64,000 nt of DNA from Coprinellus micaceus (Eukaryota; Basidiomycota; Agaricomycetes; Agaricales; Psathyrellaceae): assembly GCA_951394405.1 (NCBI GenBank), contig OX596343.1:1302001-1366000 (forward strand), in the 5' to 3' direction. Made by a program: the position numbers and the translations under genes. Positions 12,592 through 30,466 of the stretch are shown here, piece by piece (within the stretch, counting starts at the first letter, position 1; every line of letters begins with the position of its first letter). The notes beneath the pieces were generated by a model. That model saw only the letters and a program-made list of their open reading frames with translations, had not been told where the DNA came from and did no database searches.

Positions 12592-13017
12592 GGACGTTGA
12601 GTGCTGTTGTTGAAGATGAGGATGAGGATGGGACAACGACCACGAGTGGCTGCTCTGCGATGATGGATAGTCAACCCCACACGTGCCAGCCAAACAAAGC
12701 ACGCAAACCGTGTCGATGAATCACGTGTGCGCGTGTAAGAGGGCGCGCTCCATTCAAGCGCGTTTTGTTCCTGTCCTCGTCTCCAGCATCCAGGTCTTGT
12801 TCTTGGTATTGTATCTCTAGAATGAGCTGTATAACGCCAACCAAGCGCCCGCCAGGGACACCAGAAACACCTCGAGGCGTGCTCGCTTTCGCGGGTCGCG
12901 TGGCAGCGCGTCACGGAACAATGGGGCCGGTCGGCCCGCCATGCCGGGGCCAGGAAGAGAAGCATCCTGCTCTCCCCCTCTCTTCCCTACCTACCAGGTT
13001 GTAGATAAGCTTCAGGT
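12592..13017. promoter_or_regulatory. Divergent promoter region, cyclin / 2-hydroxyacid dehydrogenase
   Basis: 426 bp between the two head-to-head starts at 12591 (-) and 13018 (+). It includes GC-rich palindromic pieces (GGGCGCGCTCCATTCAAGCG at about 12744). No clear TATA box was identified on either strand, so core promoter positions are not assigned. Confidence 0.4.
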
Positions 13018-14518
13018 ATGTCAAGGGCCTCCGGGTAAGTCATAGGCACATTCTTCAGGGCCAGCGGCTTACTAGCCTACCTATTTTCCAGATCAAAGCA
13101 CAAGATCGTTGTCACTCGGAATCTTGGGCCAGATGTGATGCCCATCCTCCAAGATCGAGACGATGTGGACGTGCGTGCCAGATGTACGCTCGTTTCTGGG
13201 CCTCTCTAAGTAACACAGCATACCCAGCTCGTTGTCTGGCCAGAGGACAGAGCCTGCGACCGTGCCTGGCTGCTACGGAATGCGACAGGGGCTATTGCTC
13301 TGGTGATCATGGTGTCCGATAAGGTAGCGCATATTCCTTTTCCGAACATCGAACCCTTACTCACCGATGTAGGTCAACGCAGAACTCCTTGATGCAGGTA
13401 TGCGGGCAGCTTTAACTTTATCGCGGTAAGCATCTCAATGGGCCGGCGAAGCTGGACCGTCTCTGCGCGCTGTCTCCACCATGTCGGTCGGATACGGTAA
13501 GCCCTCGAGCTTTTCGATTACGTCCCCTTGCAACCGAGTGTTTCAGAGCACGTCGACGTCAAGGAGCTCGCCAAACGTGGAGTCGCGTTGGGATATACCC
13601 CAGACGTCCTGACAGAAGCAGGTGAGTATTCACTCTTCCGCGTCCAAACGCCCTGGCTCAAAGCGTCCAGTCGCCGACATCTGCATCATGCTCGCGCTCA
13701 TGGCTGGGAGAAACGTCAAGGAAACGTCCACTCTTGTCACCGAGGGAAAGGTGAGAGGATATCTCTCATCCCTCAGCCGCAAGCGGTCTCACTATTCTCG
13801 TCGAAGTGGCCTAACTTCAGCTGGTCACCTTTCCTCTTCTGTGGCTCACAGCTCAGCGCGCCTAATTCCTCTGTCAAGCGCACTGCGGGCTTCATCGGGT
13901 TTGGCCGTATCGCTAAGGCTACTCTCTCGCGCCTCGCGCCATTCGGATTCACGCACTGCGTATACGCCGCCAACCCCAACTCCACAAAGCCCCCTGGTTC
14001 ATCCGCTGCGGCTGATAACACACTCGCACAACACCTTGGCCTCCAGTCTATAGAGAAAGTGGACTTGGGAGTTGTGGCAGAGCGAAGCGATGTGGTATTT
14101 GTGCTGGCGCCTGGAGGCGCCGAGACGTACCACGTCGTGGACGAGGCTTTCTTGAAGAAGATGAAGAAGACATCGGTGTTGGTGAATGCGGCGAGGGGGA
14201 CACTTGTTGATTCAGATGCCCTCGCGAAGGTGTTGAAAGAGGGAGGCATCTGGGCTGCGGGTCTTGACGTTGTTGAAGGCGAGCCGAAGGTCTCTGCGGA
14301 CCATCCGCTTGTGAAGGAGCCAAGGTGAGTTGGTTAGGTCGTTATTCGTGACAAAACATGGGATGGTGGCTGATTGTAACTGCAGATGCTTCATCTTGCC
14401 GCACATTGGGAGTGCGACAAATGAGACGAGGGTGGATATGGCGAGCTTGGCGGCGAAAAACGCGCTTGCGGCCGCGTTGGGTCAACCACTGCCGTGTGCG
14501 TTGCCCTTGGGTGGTTAG
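13018..14518 (+). CDS. D-isomer-specific 2-hydroxyacid dehydrogenase (glyoxylate/hydroxypyruvate reductase type), 355 aa
   Basis: This NAD(P)-dependent enzyme reduces 2-keto acids such as glyoxylate or hydroxypyruvate; the exact substrate is not deducible. Nine exons: 13018..13034, 13092..13170, 13228..13323, 13373..13397, 13452..13496, 13547..13621, 13671..13750, 13807..14324, 14386..14518. All phases close. Family landmarks run in order: AGPSLRAVSTMSVGYEHVD, the substrate-side WPNFSWSPFLFCG typical of GRHPR, Rossmann motif GFIGFGRIAKATL, catalytic Arg in NAARGTLVD, Glu in DVVEGEP and His in LPHIGSATNETR. The nucleotide motif is GxGxxA rather than GxGxxG. The first exon has only 17 nt and exon 4 only 25 nt, so this gene is easily mis-annotated. 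Confidence 0.92.
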
Positions 14519-15311
14519 AAGAAGACAATAATAGACAAACAATGGAAATGAGATTTGCTGTCGCACAGCATATGCCAATTGACTCGGCGAAAACGTGTGT
14601 TCTAGGTTTCTTCGTATTTAGGCGCCTGTGAAAGCGCGTAAGGGACTTTCGAGCTCCGCTCTCTCTAGCTTGTCACGAATCACCACTCTCGGGTGTCATG
14701 GCCATGGGTTAGACCGAAGAACCGTACTCGATATGGGAAGGCGCACTTAAACCGCTCTGTAGTGAACTTGGGCTAGGTTCTGTTGTCGGGGGGTATGTAC
14801 ATTCCTTGACTAGCTTCGCACTTGCTGGGCTTGGATACCTCACCGTGATCGCAGGCATACTTCCAGACATTCAAAGTTCAAAGAATCTCCTGGAATTCTC
14901 CCTGAAACCCTAGAGCGACCTCCTGACTGAGCGCGGAGGTTCGCGGGGAAAAGAAACGATCGGCTTCGAAACGATCCAGATACGTTCGCTCACACTCAAG
15001 CTAGAGGGCTTGCATCGAAGTTTGACGGTCTCATGGCTTGGATCTGCGGGGATTCGCTGTACCCATTGGGCGCTACCTTTATGATCTTCGGATCAGGACC
15101 TCCAGAGTGCCTCTGCTATTTTGGTATCTCCCCTATTCCTCCACATGTTCACAGTCCCCGTTATCTCACCGGTCACCATAACCATCTTAACCACGCAATC
15201 CGCCCTTACGTGCAGGAGAAGCTTCCATGTGCTGTGAAAACCCTAAATGTTTCATAAGAATGTTCATACAGGTGGTCCTCAACTTGAACCCCCTCTCTCC
15301 CTCCTCTCAAG
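14519..15311. other. Intergenic, upstream of the ABC transporter
   Basis: 793 bp with no gene-like open frame. It contains one TTAGGCGCC motif (14618-14626), which recurs through the window's intergenic DNA. It presumably includes the ABC transporter promoter; no obvious TATA box near the start. Confidence 0.5.
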
Positions 15312-21550
<6,239 letters not shown>

Positions 21551-21782
21551 GGCTTGGTCTGCTCAATAGCTTGCACTCGACTATTCCTTCACTCTTGAAC
21601 CGTCTATTACCAAGGACAACGTAACAGTCGGTTTGCGTAACTTATCTGAATAAACTCCCTGAGCGCCGACGGTGCCCGAATTGACCGTACAAGAAGTACT
21701 GACGAGGCTTCTGCTGAACCCCAAGTTCTGAAGACATTTCCCAAGCATCTGCTCCAGACCTCAGCGGAGAAACTATGAGTAG

Positions 21783-21790
21783 TATAAAAG
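21783..21790 (+). promoter_or_regulatory. TATA box of DUF4360 gene 1
   Basis: TATAAAAG lies about 55 bp upstream of the ATG at 21844. The paralogue at 54251-55249 has TATATAAAG at the equivalent place, so the core promoter was copied with the gene. Confidence 0.6.
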
Positions 21791-21843
21791 AAGTTGCCCC
21801 AAGGTTCCTTCCAAGCCCCTCAAAGCCCTTACTAGTACCAGAC

Positions 21844-22840
21844 ATGCTTTTTCTGACCGTCCCCTGCTACCTAGTGTCAACCTTGCTCGTCCTTGCCGCG
21901 CCTCTCCTCGAAGAGCTTCCCGGTATCATTGCTACTGTTCCTCCAGAGTTCAACATGTCAGTACACCCTGCTCTCACAAGCTTGGCGGCCATTGACCCTC
22001 CGCCCTTGCAGTACGAGTGTGGGCCTTGAGGGTGCGGGTTGCCCTCCTGGCAGCACAAAGGTCACGCTCAGTGGTACGCTTGTGCGCTCGCCTCGGGGCT
22101 GGGGACCTGATTTCCATAATGCGATGGTTAAAAACAGAGGATAAGGCCCGGATATCTGTCCAGTTCTCCGAGCTCTACGCCGAAGCTGGGCCTGGAATTC
22201 CTGTCGCAAGTAACAGAGGGTCCTGTCGGCTGGCTTTTGGGTACGAGCTACCCCCCGAGTTCACCTTTGCTATGTCGTCCGCAGATTACGTGAGCCGCTG
22301 TCAGAGGTCTAGGGCCACGGGCCTTTCACTGATAGCCACTTCATGCAGCTCGGTTATTATAAACTTGACGCAAAGGTATCAGCGATTCACCAGTTGATAT
22401 ACTACTGTGCGTTCGTTTCGTTTGTCACCTTCAGTCTCTACAACAAGTTGACACAGAAGGTAGTTAAGGGAGAGATCGTCCAATATAGTTCCAGGTCCGA
22501 AGTAAGGGGTCCAGCCCCGGAGCAGCTGTACAACTTTCGGGAGGTTTTCGATTTCGGGAGTTGGGGGCAGGCACCGTGCGGAACGGCGGGAATCCTCAAC
22601 GTCGAGACTCAGTTGCGTGTAAGCAACTCTGCAGACGTGGAAGGAGCCGGACACATTGGGCTCAAAAATGCTGTGAGTTTCTCAAGTCATTCTGGCGTTC
22701 CTTCATCAATACTCACTCTCTCGATACCAGACCGAGGGATCGTTTTCCATCGTAAGAGTCTTTCTCATTTCTAGTAGACGGTCCATCGGTGCTGAATAGG
22801 CGCTTAGACCCTCAACCTCGACTGGTACAGGTGCAAGTAG
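21844..22840 (+). CDS. Secreted DUF4360-family protein, copy 1, 215 aa
   Basis: Seven exons: 21844..21956, 22012..22073, 22138..22289, 22349..22406, 22464..22672, 22731..22751, 22808..22840. DUF4360 is a family of small secreted, Cys-containing proteins of unknown function, common in fungi. Visible landmarks: signal peptide (MLFLTVPCYLVSTLLVLAAP), GAGCPPGSTKVTLSG, YAEAGPGIPVASNRGSC, GYYKLDAKVSAIHQ, the SSRSEVRGP segment, APCGTAG and the closing NLDWYRCK. About 215 aa is the normal family size. The same splice sites work in the paralogue at 54251-55249, which strongly supports the model. The start is set by the signal peptide and by agreement with the paralogue. The gene lies 293 bp after the ABC transporter on the same strand. 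Confidence 0.85.
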
Positions 22841-23238
22841 CCATTAGAATCCCGTGCAGAAGTTTTGGAAGCACGTTCCTTGACCGGCAGTTCCGCACAT
22901 GTACCCGCCCCACATATGCCAGCATCATTCTTCATGAATCAATAGAGCTTTAGCGCTCCTATAACCCCCATCGTCTTATGGCAACGAGCCTGAAGGGCCT
23001 GAGGAGATGTATTGCGAAAATAAACGCCCGACTCCCGACTCTCGAGAGATGAAGGTCGAGGTGAAATGGGAGTAAATGTTCCGAGTCCTCTCGGGCTATT
23101 GGATCCCCCAAAGCTAGGTGGAGAGGCCACTGTGCGTAAGACGGAAAGGCATTCTTTGTTTTCCCCTCTCTTCTCCCTCCTCTATTCCTGGTCTTCTCCT
23201 CCTGAGCCAAAATTAAGCGCCCGGCGCTAAAGTCATCG
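22841..23238. other. Gene-free stretch between DUF4360 gene 1 and tRNA-Leu
   Basis: No gene seen. The stretch is part of the duplicated block and aligns with 53838-54250 on the other strand. It contains an imperfect palindrome just before the tRNA (23213-23230). Confidence 0.6.
23213..23230. promoter_or_regulatory. Imperfect palindrome TTAAGCGCC-C-GGCGCTAA
   Basis: Two inverted half-sites of a motif that recurs in intergenic DNA across the window, placed 9 bp upstream of the tRNA-Leu gene. It is conserved in part in the duplicated copy (GGCGCTTAA at 53855-53863). Its role is unknown. Confidence 0.4.
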
Positions 23239-23342
23239 GGCGAGATGGCCGAGCGGTCTAAGGCGCCAGACTAAGGATCAGGACATTCGATGTCCACTAC
23301 ATCTGGTCCGAAAGGGCGTGGGTTCGAATCCCACTCTCGTCA
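23239..23342 (+). tRNA. tRNA-Leu(AAG) with a 24-nt intron
   Basis: The acceptor stem GGCGAGA pairs with TCTCGTC (one G-U), with discriminator A. The D arm contains GCCGAGCGGTCTAAGGC. The anticodon arm CCAGA-CTAAGGA-TCTGG has anticodon AAG at 23273-23275. The intron is at 23277..23300, directly 3' of the base after the anticodon, and contains a 6-bp hairpin (GGACAT-TCG-ATGTCC). A long variable arm and the T arm GTGGG-TTCGAAT-CCCAC fit a class II leucine tRNA. Confidence 0.92.
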
Positions 23343-23587
23343 GACTTTTTGCTCATCTCCCGCCATTCCAGGAATTTTTGCGCCGGCGCTTAACCGTCTT
23401 CAGCCTCCCTGCTCAGGCTTTTGTTTTTTCGCCCGAAAATCTTGGCCCCGACGGGCCATTCGATCGGCGGAAATTCAGCACGTGCCCAATTCGACCGATA
23501 GCCCGAAAGTTTGTCGGCTAGATCAATCATCTTGGAAATTGAGATGACTCGGAATAGAATTACTGCTTGCTTCTAACCACTTCCCCA

Positions 23588-26500
23588 ATGTCGGATAGTC
23601 GACTGGAAAGAGTCTTGTCCAGACTCCAAAACTTGCCAGCGTTATCGCTGCCAACGGACTACCCCAGACCAACGGGCGCTAATCGACTGGTCGAAGCCGC
23701 CCACACCGCCCAGCTTTCGCTCCAGACGTCCCTGAGCTTGCTCAAGTTAGCCCTCTACAATGAGAACGAGGAGGAGGACGATGACGATGAGAGCGCCTTG
23801 AGCCGACCTTCAGCATTCCACCTGCTCCTTGCAGCGTTCACCGTTCTGCTGCACCGCTACACCGGAGATACCGACCTCATCATTGGGTCCTCATCGGCGT
23901 CTGTGCGCGATCCCCTTTTGCTCCGACTATCGGTGGACCCTAGCGATCCCTTCTGGGCCGTCGTGCGGAGGGTACAGCAGATCGAGAAGGAGGCAGAGGA
24001 TGATGCTCTACCATTCGACGCGATCACCCAGGCACTCAACAAGGGGAAGGAGGACAGTCACGACGCGCCTCTATTCCGCGTGCGTTTCTTCGACGAGACG
24101 GACGAGCACCAAGACCACTTCATCCGCTCGACGAGCTTGTCCTCCGATATCACCATTTTCGTGACCAGGCCGCCGACCACAACATCACATGACGCTTTGG
24201 CACCCCAATTGACGCTCAAGATCTTGTACAACTCTCTCCTCTTCACCTCCACTCGCATCGGCTACATCGTCGACCAGCTATCCATCCTCTTGCGCAAGGT
24301 CGCCCAGAATCCCTTGGCCGCAGTTGGATCCGTTCCTCTGCTTACCCCTCAGCAAAAGGCTCAACTTCCCGATCCCAGGGCGAACCTCGACTGGTGCGGA
24401 TGGAAGGGCGCCATCACCGACATCTTCTCCAGGAACGCTCGCGCTCACCCCGAAAAGGCCTGTGTCGTCCAAAATATTCCCGGCGAGACGCTTGACCACC
24501 CCAACCAGCAAGTCGTATTCTCCTACCAGGCGATTCTGCGCGCAGCCAATGTCCTCGCCCACCACCTCATCCGGGGCGGCGTTCAGCGCGAGGAAGTTGT
24601 TATGGTCTACGCTCACCGTAGCGTTGACCTCGTCGTCGCTGTCATGGCCGTCCTCAAGGCGGGTGCTACTTTCTCCGTCATCGACCCGGCCTACCCTCCG
24701 TCAAGACAGATCATCTACCTTCGCGTCGCCCAGCCCCGAGGGCTCATTGTACTCAAGGGTGCCGGCACCATCAACCCTTCGGTTCGCGAGTTCTTGAACG
24801 AGGAGCTCAAGATTCGCGTAGAAGTTCCCGCCTTGGAGGTTTCCACGGACGGTACTATTACTGGTGCTCCTGGTGGTGATGGCGAGGATATTCTTCTCTC
24901 CCATTCTCACCTCGGAGACACCGACCCCAATGTCGCCCTTGGCCCCGACAGCGTTGGTACCCTCTCCTTCACCAGTGGAAGCACTGGTATCCCCAAGGGT
25001 GTTAAGGGCCGTCATTTCAGCTTGACTCACTTCTTCCCTTGGATGGGAGAGAGGTTCGGTTTGTCATCCGAATCCAAGTTCACGATGCTGAGCGGTATAG
25101 CTCACGATCCTATTCAGCGTGATAGTAAGTACTTTCGCTCCTGCACGCAGACCATGGTCTGACGCAGTTGCCAGTGTTTACTCCCCTCTTTGTCGGCGCC
25201 GAACTCCACGTCCCTACCGCTGAGGACATTGGTACGCCCGGACGCCTCGCGGAGTGGATGGCCGACAGCGGCATCACTATCACGCACTTGACCCCCGCCA
25301 TGGGTCAGCTCCTCTCCGCCCAGGCTACCCGCCAAATTCCCTCCCTGCTCAACGCCTTCTTCGTCGGTGACGTCCTCACCAAGCGCGACTGTCTGCGTCT
25401 ACAGTCCCTCGCCGCTAACGTTCGCATCATCAACATGTACGGTACCACCGAAACCCAGCGTGCCGTCTCATACTTCGCCATTCCTCCCGTGTCGCAAGAT
25501 CCTACCTTCCTTTCCACCCAGAAGGATATCATGCCTGCTGGTCAGGGCATGATTGACGTCCAGCTCCTCGTCGTCAATCGCAATGACCGTAACATCCCTT
25601 GCGCCGTTGGCGAGGTCGGCGAGATCTATGTCCGCTCTGGAGGTCTCGCTGAGGGATACCTCGACCCTTCTGCATCTGCCGAGAAGTTCGTGAGCAACTG
25701 GTTCAACGAGGCCAGCCACGCGTGGCCCGACACCATCCTCCATCCCAGTCACGGTCTCGCAGGCCTCGAGTCCAGGCATTGGAAAGGAATCCGTGACCGT
25801 ATGTACCGCTCCGGCGATCTTGGCAGGTACATGCCCGACGGTATTGTCGAATGCACAGGCCGTGCGGATGACCAGGTCAAGATTCGCGGCTTCCGTATCG
25901 AATTGGGTGAGATCGACATCCATCTCAGCCAGCATCCTCTTGTCCGTGAAAACGTCACGTTGGTCAGGCGTGACAAGGACGAGGAGAAGATTCTGGTCAG
26001 CTACTTTGTGCCTTTGGATGGTCCTGCCTTGAACGAGTACGCGAGTGAGGTATCGGACTCGGAGGATTCGAAGAGTTTGGTTAAGGGTCTGAAGAAGTAC
26101 AGGAGGCTTATCAAGGCCCTCCGTGAGTATCTCAAGCAGAAGCTGCCCAGCTACAGCGTCCCCACTCGTAAGTCGTTTCGTTCTCTATGCATATTCTATA
26201 GACGCTGACAGTTCTACCTAGTGTTTGTCCCTCTCAAGCGCATGCCGCTCAACCCCAACGGCAAGATCGACAAGCCCGCTTTGCCTTTCCCAGATACCGC
26301 CCAACTCACCTTCACTGCCCCCGTTACCCTAAACAAGGCCAGTCCGACCGAAGAGAGCATGCGCTCGCTCTGGGCCGCCATCCTTCCCAACGCTCCCCAG
26401 CCCATCCCTCTCGACGAATCGTTCTTCGACCTTGGCGGCCACTCCATCCTCGCCACCCGCCTCATCTTTGAGATCAGGAAGCAGTTCGTTGTTGAAGCGC

Positions 26501-28093
26501 CTTTGGGTCTTATCTTCGACGAGCCCACTATTGCTGGCCTGGCAAAGTCGATTGATGGGTTGCGGAATGCAGATTTGGGTCTGTCATTGAGGGGTAGCCC
26601 GTCGGTATCGCCGACCCCTGCGCCTGGAAGGGTTCTACCTGGCGGTGAGAAGAAGGGTGCGATTCCTGTGGAGTATGGCTCGGATTATGAGTTATTGGTC
26701 AAGCAGCTCGACGAGACCTACCCCGCCCCGACTCCCGACTTTGACACCAAGCCAATCTCGGTCTTCTTAACTGGCGCCACCGGCTTCCTTGGTGCATTTG
26801 TCTTGAAGGATCTCCTGGAGAGGGAGCAGAGGGTTAAGAAGGTTATCTGCCTTGTCCGTGCCAAGAACACTGACATTGGTGTTGCGAGATTGAAAGAGAC
26901 CTTGAACGATAAGGGTATCTGGGATGAGAAGTGGGTGTCGAGTGGAAGGCTTGAGGTTGTGACTGGGGATCTTGGGCAGGAACTCTTTGGTCTCAGTGAA
27001 GAAGGCTGGAAGTACGTTGCTGAGGAGGCTGATGTTCTCTTGCACAACGGTGCCCTGGTGCGTCTGGCGGACTCACCTGCATCCCAAGAGTTGCTGACAC
27101 ATTTTCGCTTTGTAGGTACACTGGATCTACCCCTACGAGAGGCTCCGCGCTCCCAACGTCATGTCCACGATCTCCATCCTCAAGCTCGCGGCAGCCTCCA
27201 AGCCCAAGAGTGTCGTCTTCGTTTCCTCGACGTCCGCCCTTGACACCGAGTACTTCGTGGAACTCGGAGAGCGAGCCAACGGCACTCAGCTTTCTGGTGT
27301 CCCTGAGGGCGACGACCTCGAGGGTGCTAGACATGATCTCAAGAGTGGCTACGGTCAATCCAAGTGGGTATCGGAGAAGCTCCTCATGGAGGCCGGAAAG
27401 CGTGGGCTGAAAGGACATATTGTTCGCCCGGGATACGTTGTTGGTGATTCCAAGACGGCAGGTTCGTACTCTCAGCGCTCCTTGCGATCGAATCCCGCTT
27501 AATTTTTTTTCGCCCTAGTTACCAACACCGACGACTTCCTCTGGCGCCTGGTCAAGGGCTGCGTTCAGCTTGGCCTTGTCCCGGACATGAACAACACCAT
27601 CAACATGGTCCCCGTCGACCACGTTGCCAAAGTCACATCACTGGCTGCCGTCGCACCGCTCCCCGGTGCATCCCAATCGGTGTGCCATGTCACCGCCAAG
27701 CCTCCCCCTACCTTCAATACCATGCTCTCTGCTCTCGCCCAGTACGGGTACCCGTCCGAGACGTGCGAGTACCTCGTCTGGAGGCGTAAGCTCGAGCAAC
27801 ACGTCATGGAGGTGCAGGACAACGCCCTCTTCCCTCTGCTTCACTTCGTCTTGGATGACCTACCGACAAGCACCAAGTCTGCTTCCCTGGACGACTCAAA
27901 TACGGTGGCGTTGTTAAAGCAGAGCGAGGCGCCCACAAGTTCGACTGTGGACGATGATCTTATGGGATTGTACCTTGCGTGGTTGACTGGTGCTGGTTTC
28001 TTGCCTGCTCCAACCGTGGAAAGCTCGCCGAAGAAGCTTCCTGTTCTCACCTTCTCGGGAGTTATCAAGGCTTCAGGAAGAAGCGGTGTCTAA
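23588..28093 (+). CDS. LYS2: L-2-aminoadipate reductase (lysine biosynthesis), 1428 aa
   Basis: Lys2 activates and reduces alpha-aminoadipate to the semialdehyde in the fungal lysine pathway. Exons: 23588..25124, 25175..26167, 26222..27057, 27116..27461, 27519..28093; all phases close, and the length is typical. Domain order: an N-terminal condensation-like region, then an adenylation domain with [13 protein letters not shown] (about residue 458) and the [13 protein letters not shown] and [13 protein letters not shown] motifs. Next come the carrier protein with [12 protein letters not shown] (Ser attaches phosphopantetheine, about 912) and a reductase domain with [16 protein letters not shown] (NADPH binding) and the catalytic pair [13 protein letters not shown] short acidic insert (EEEDDDDES) near residue 65 is unusual. 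The product needs phosphopantetheinylation by a Lys5-type enzyme, which is not in this window. Confidence 0.97.
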
Positions 28094-28403
28094 AAGGAAT
28101 TTCATCAAAATTTCATTCCCGCTTTCATATTTGCTTTCGCATCTCAAAATTTGTTATATGGAGAGGTACAGAGGACTACCAAAGAAGAAGTGAATGATCT
28201 GTGTAAAGTACTAATACAACAGGAGTGTTACGACATAGGGAGATGACTGATCAAGAAAGAGACTGGTGCTATAGCTATACAGGTGGGCATGAAGCGCGAA
28301 TGTTGCAGAAGGTTAGGTGAACAAGATGGACGGATATTGCGGGTATAAATCGAAACGAAGACGAACTTCAAAAGTTGAGGGGGGAATAAAGCGTAAAGGG
28401 TCG
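28094..28403. other. 3'-3' intergenic region
   Basis: Convergent ends of LYS2 and the GNAT-domain gene. AT-rich, no gene seen; presumably both 3' UTRs. Confidence 0.5.
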
Positions 28404-30466
28404 TTAAAGGGCGTGAGGCCCCGAGTCGTCAGAGTCATCATAGATATCGAGGGCGTCGTCGAAGTCGATATCCACAATACTCGAAGAGCCAGAAGTGCTT
28501 CCAGTTTCGACGACGTCCCAACTGGAGGAAGCGGAAGTGGCATATCCATCGGATACATCGCCTTCTACGTCTGAATCGTCGCTGAAAGCGGAGGACGCCG
28601 GGCGGTGCGCCCCCAAGTTCCGGACACTGACTTGGGAGGACTGAAGGCCGGGTACGGAAAACGGGACCTCAACTGGGGTTGTTTCTGTTTGGGCGCGCCA
28701 TTCCACGATGGAGGCAGTGGTCTGGACGTCCATATTTGCGTCCTCGTCGCGCCACCCTTTTGAGCTGGACGCTGTGCTCATCCCGAGGAGCTGGGACGGC
28801 TTAAGCGTCGATTTCACCTCCCCTTCGTCCTTGCTTAAGCGCCTGCGCTTCGTGGGCGACGTAAGCTTGGCCGCCGTTGGCACCCACCTGCTGGAGCCGC
28901 TCGTCCACGAACGATCAGACGCACCCGAGGACGGGACTCGGTCCTCCATATCGATATCTTCTCCCTTCACAGAACCAGCCTCGGATGGGGACGCGGATAC
29001 GTAGGCATCGCTATCCGCGCTCGCCGTCACCTGCCTAATAGTCTCCGTCGAACTCGTGCGCTTGAGCTGCCTCTCCTGCCTCTCCTCCCACTTCAACAGT
29101 TCCTCGCGCTCGCGCTGGTGCCTCGCAAAGAGCTCATCCCAAAGCGACTTAGGTGCCCCGGTGTACGTGTGCGAGGGGCCCCCACCGAGGAAAGAGCTGT
29201 ATGAGCGGACGACATAGTCCGTGGCGAGGAGGCCGAGGTACGTCACGTCCTTGAACTCAAAGTCGTATGGGCTTCTGAAGCCTCGCAAACGGACCCCCTC
29301 GTGGCCCATACCGCTGTGAAAAAGGGTGGCAACGTGTTAGCGTTCAAGGTTCGAACTTCTCGGATATTAAACTCGTGAACAGCCTCTTCGGTCCAAGTAG
29401 GGTAAGTGGACTTGATAGAGGTGACATTGCAGGGAGAGTGGGGTGTGATACGAAGAGGAAGATAGATAACGAACACACCTTTTCATGAAGAGACCAAGAG
29501 CCCTGTCTTTGCATGGACCGTCGATGAGAATGGCTTGGACCCGGGTGCACTGCGGGTCCTGGAAGGCGATCTTCAGAGCCTCCTGAACAGCTTGCCTACC
29601 ATACCCCTTGTTCCTATGCTTTTCGGTGAGGATGAGCCCGATCCTAAGCTGTCCAACTTGGAGGTAGTCGTTTTGCTGCTGGGAGCTCGTCAAGTAGACG
29701 AATCCTGCGATGTCTCGGCATGGGGGGTCGAAGGAAAGGCTGTTGTTGTAGTTGTTGTAGCTGTAAGAGGAGGACGGCGCAGGCGCTGAGTCCCACCCCG
29801 AGCGGTTCTGGGCGTAGTAATCCTCGTCGATTGTCGGATCGTTTAACTGCAGGCGTCGGAATTAGTCCATGGATCGAGGAGATGAAATATGGAAGTACGT
29901 ACGTAGGGAGGCCATTCTGGCGGCCCTGGCATCTGATCCCGGGTTTCTTCCTCCTGCTTCACTTCGGTTGGCTAGAGAAACGCACTGTGAGCGAAGGTTG
30001 TAAATGAGGTGAAGTATGTAGTACTTACTGCGGTATCGATAGGCTTCGAGGTTTCGACAGGAACCTGTGTCTTTTCTTTTTTGCTGGCGATGGACAGGGG
30101 CTTAACTTCTGGGTATGTTGGCTGCTCAGGCTCCTCCATGAGCGGCGGGGTCTCGTCTTCGATGTCTTCAGTCATCTCCTGGTGCGCCGCGTTCTCTTCC
30201 GCGTTGACATCCTTCTCAACATGGAGAACCCCGAAGTAATGGGCGGTATAGGCGAAAGTCAACATATCGACCTCTGGGTCCGCGAGTTCAGTCGTGATAA
30301 GCTGGAGCTGCTCGTACAGTTGGACGAGCTGCTCCAACTCTGAATCGAACCCATCCAGGCCTTTCGAGATAGCGAGCTTGTATGCGGGAGGGCTGATCTT
30401 CTTCTTTTCAGTTTCCTCGTCGCCTTGGACGGCGACTTTTCTGTTTTTGCCCTTGCCCTTGGTCAT
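28404..30466 (-). CDS. GNAT-domain N-acetyltransferase-like protein, 603 aa
   Basis: Five exons on the minus strand: 30466..30029, 29971..29903, 29846..29479, 29383..29357, 29313..28404. The middle holds a GNAT fold: QVGQLRIGLILTEKHRNKGY followed by GRQAVQEALKIAF, where RNKGYG is the acetyl-CoA-binding R/QxxGxG/A motif, then MKRLFTS and GMGHEGVRLRGF (usual strand-7 region). The N-terminus is a basic then acidic linker (MTKGKGKNRKVAV; TEDIEDETPPLMEEPEQP). The C-terminal 250 residues are Ser/Asp-rich and disordered. No membrane segment. The 27-nt fourth exon is inferred from frame and from the LFTS-GHEG continuity of GNAT domains, so it is the weakest junction. Substrate unknown; it may be regulatory rather than catalytic. 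Confidence 0.75.

Noticed and set aside
22407..22463. Treating 22407-22463 of DUF4360 copy 1 as coding (the frame is open)
   Set aside because: The equivalent stretch in copy 2 has a stop, and removing it in both copies restores the family's YYF region with identical phase.
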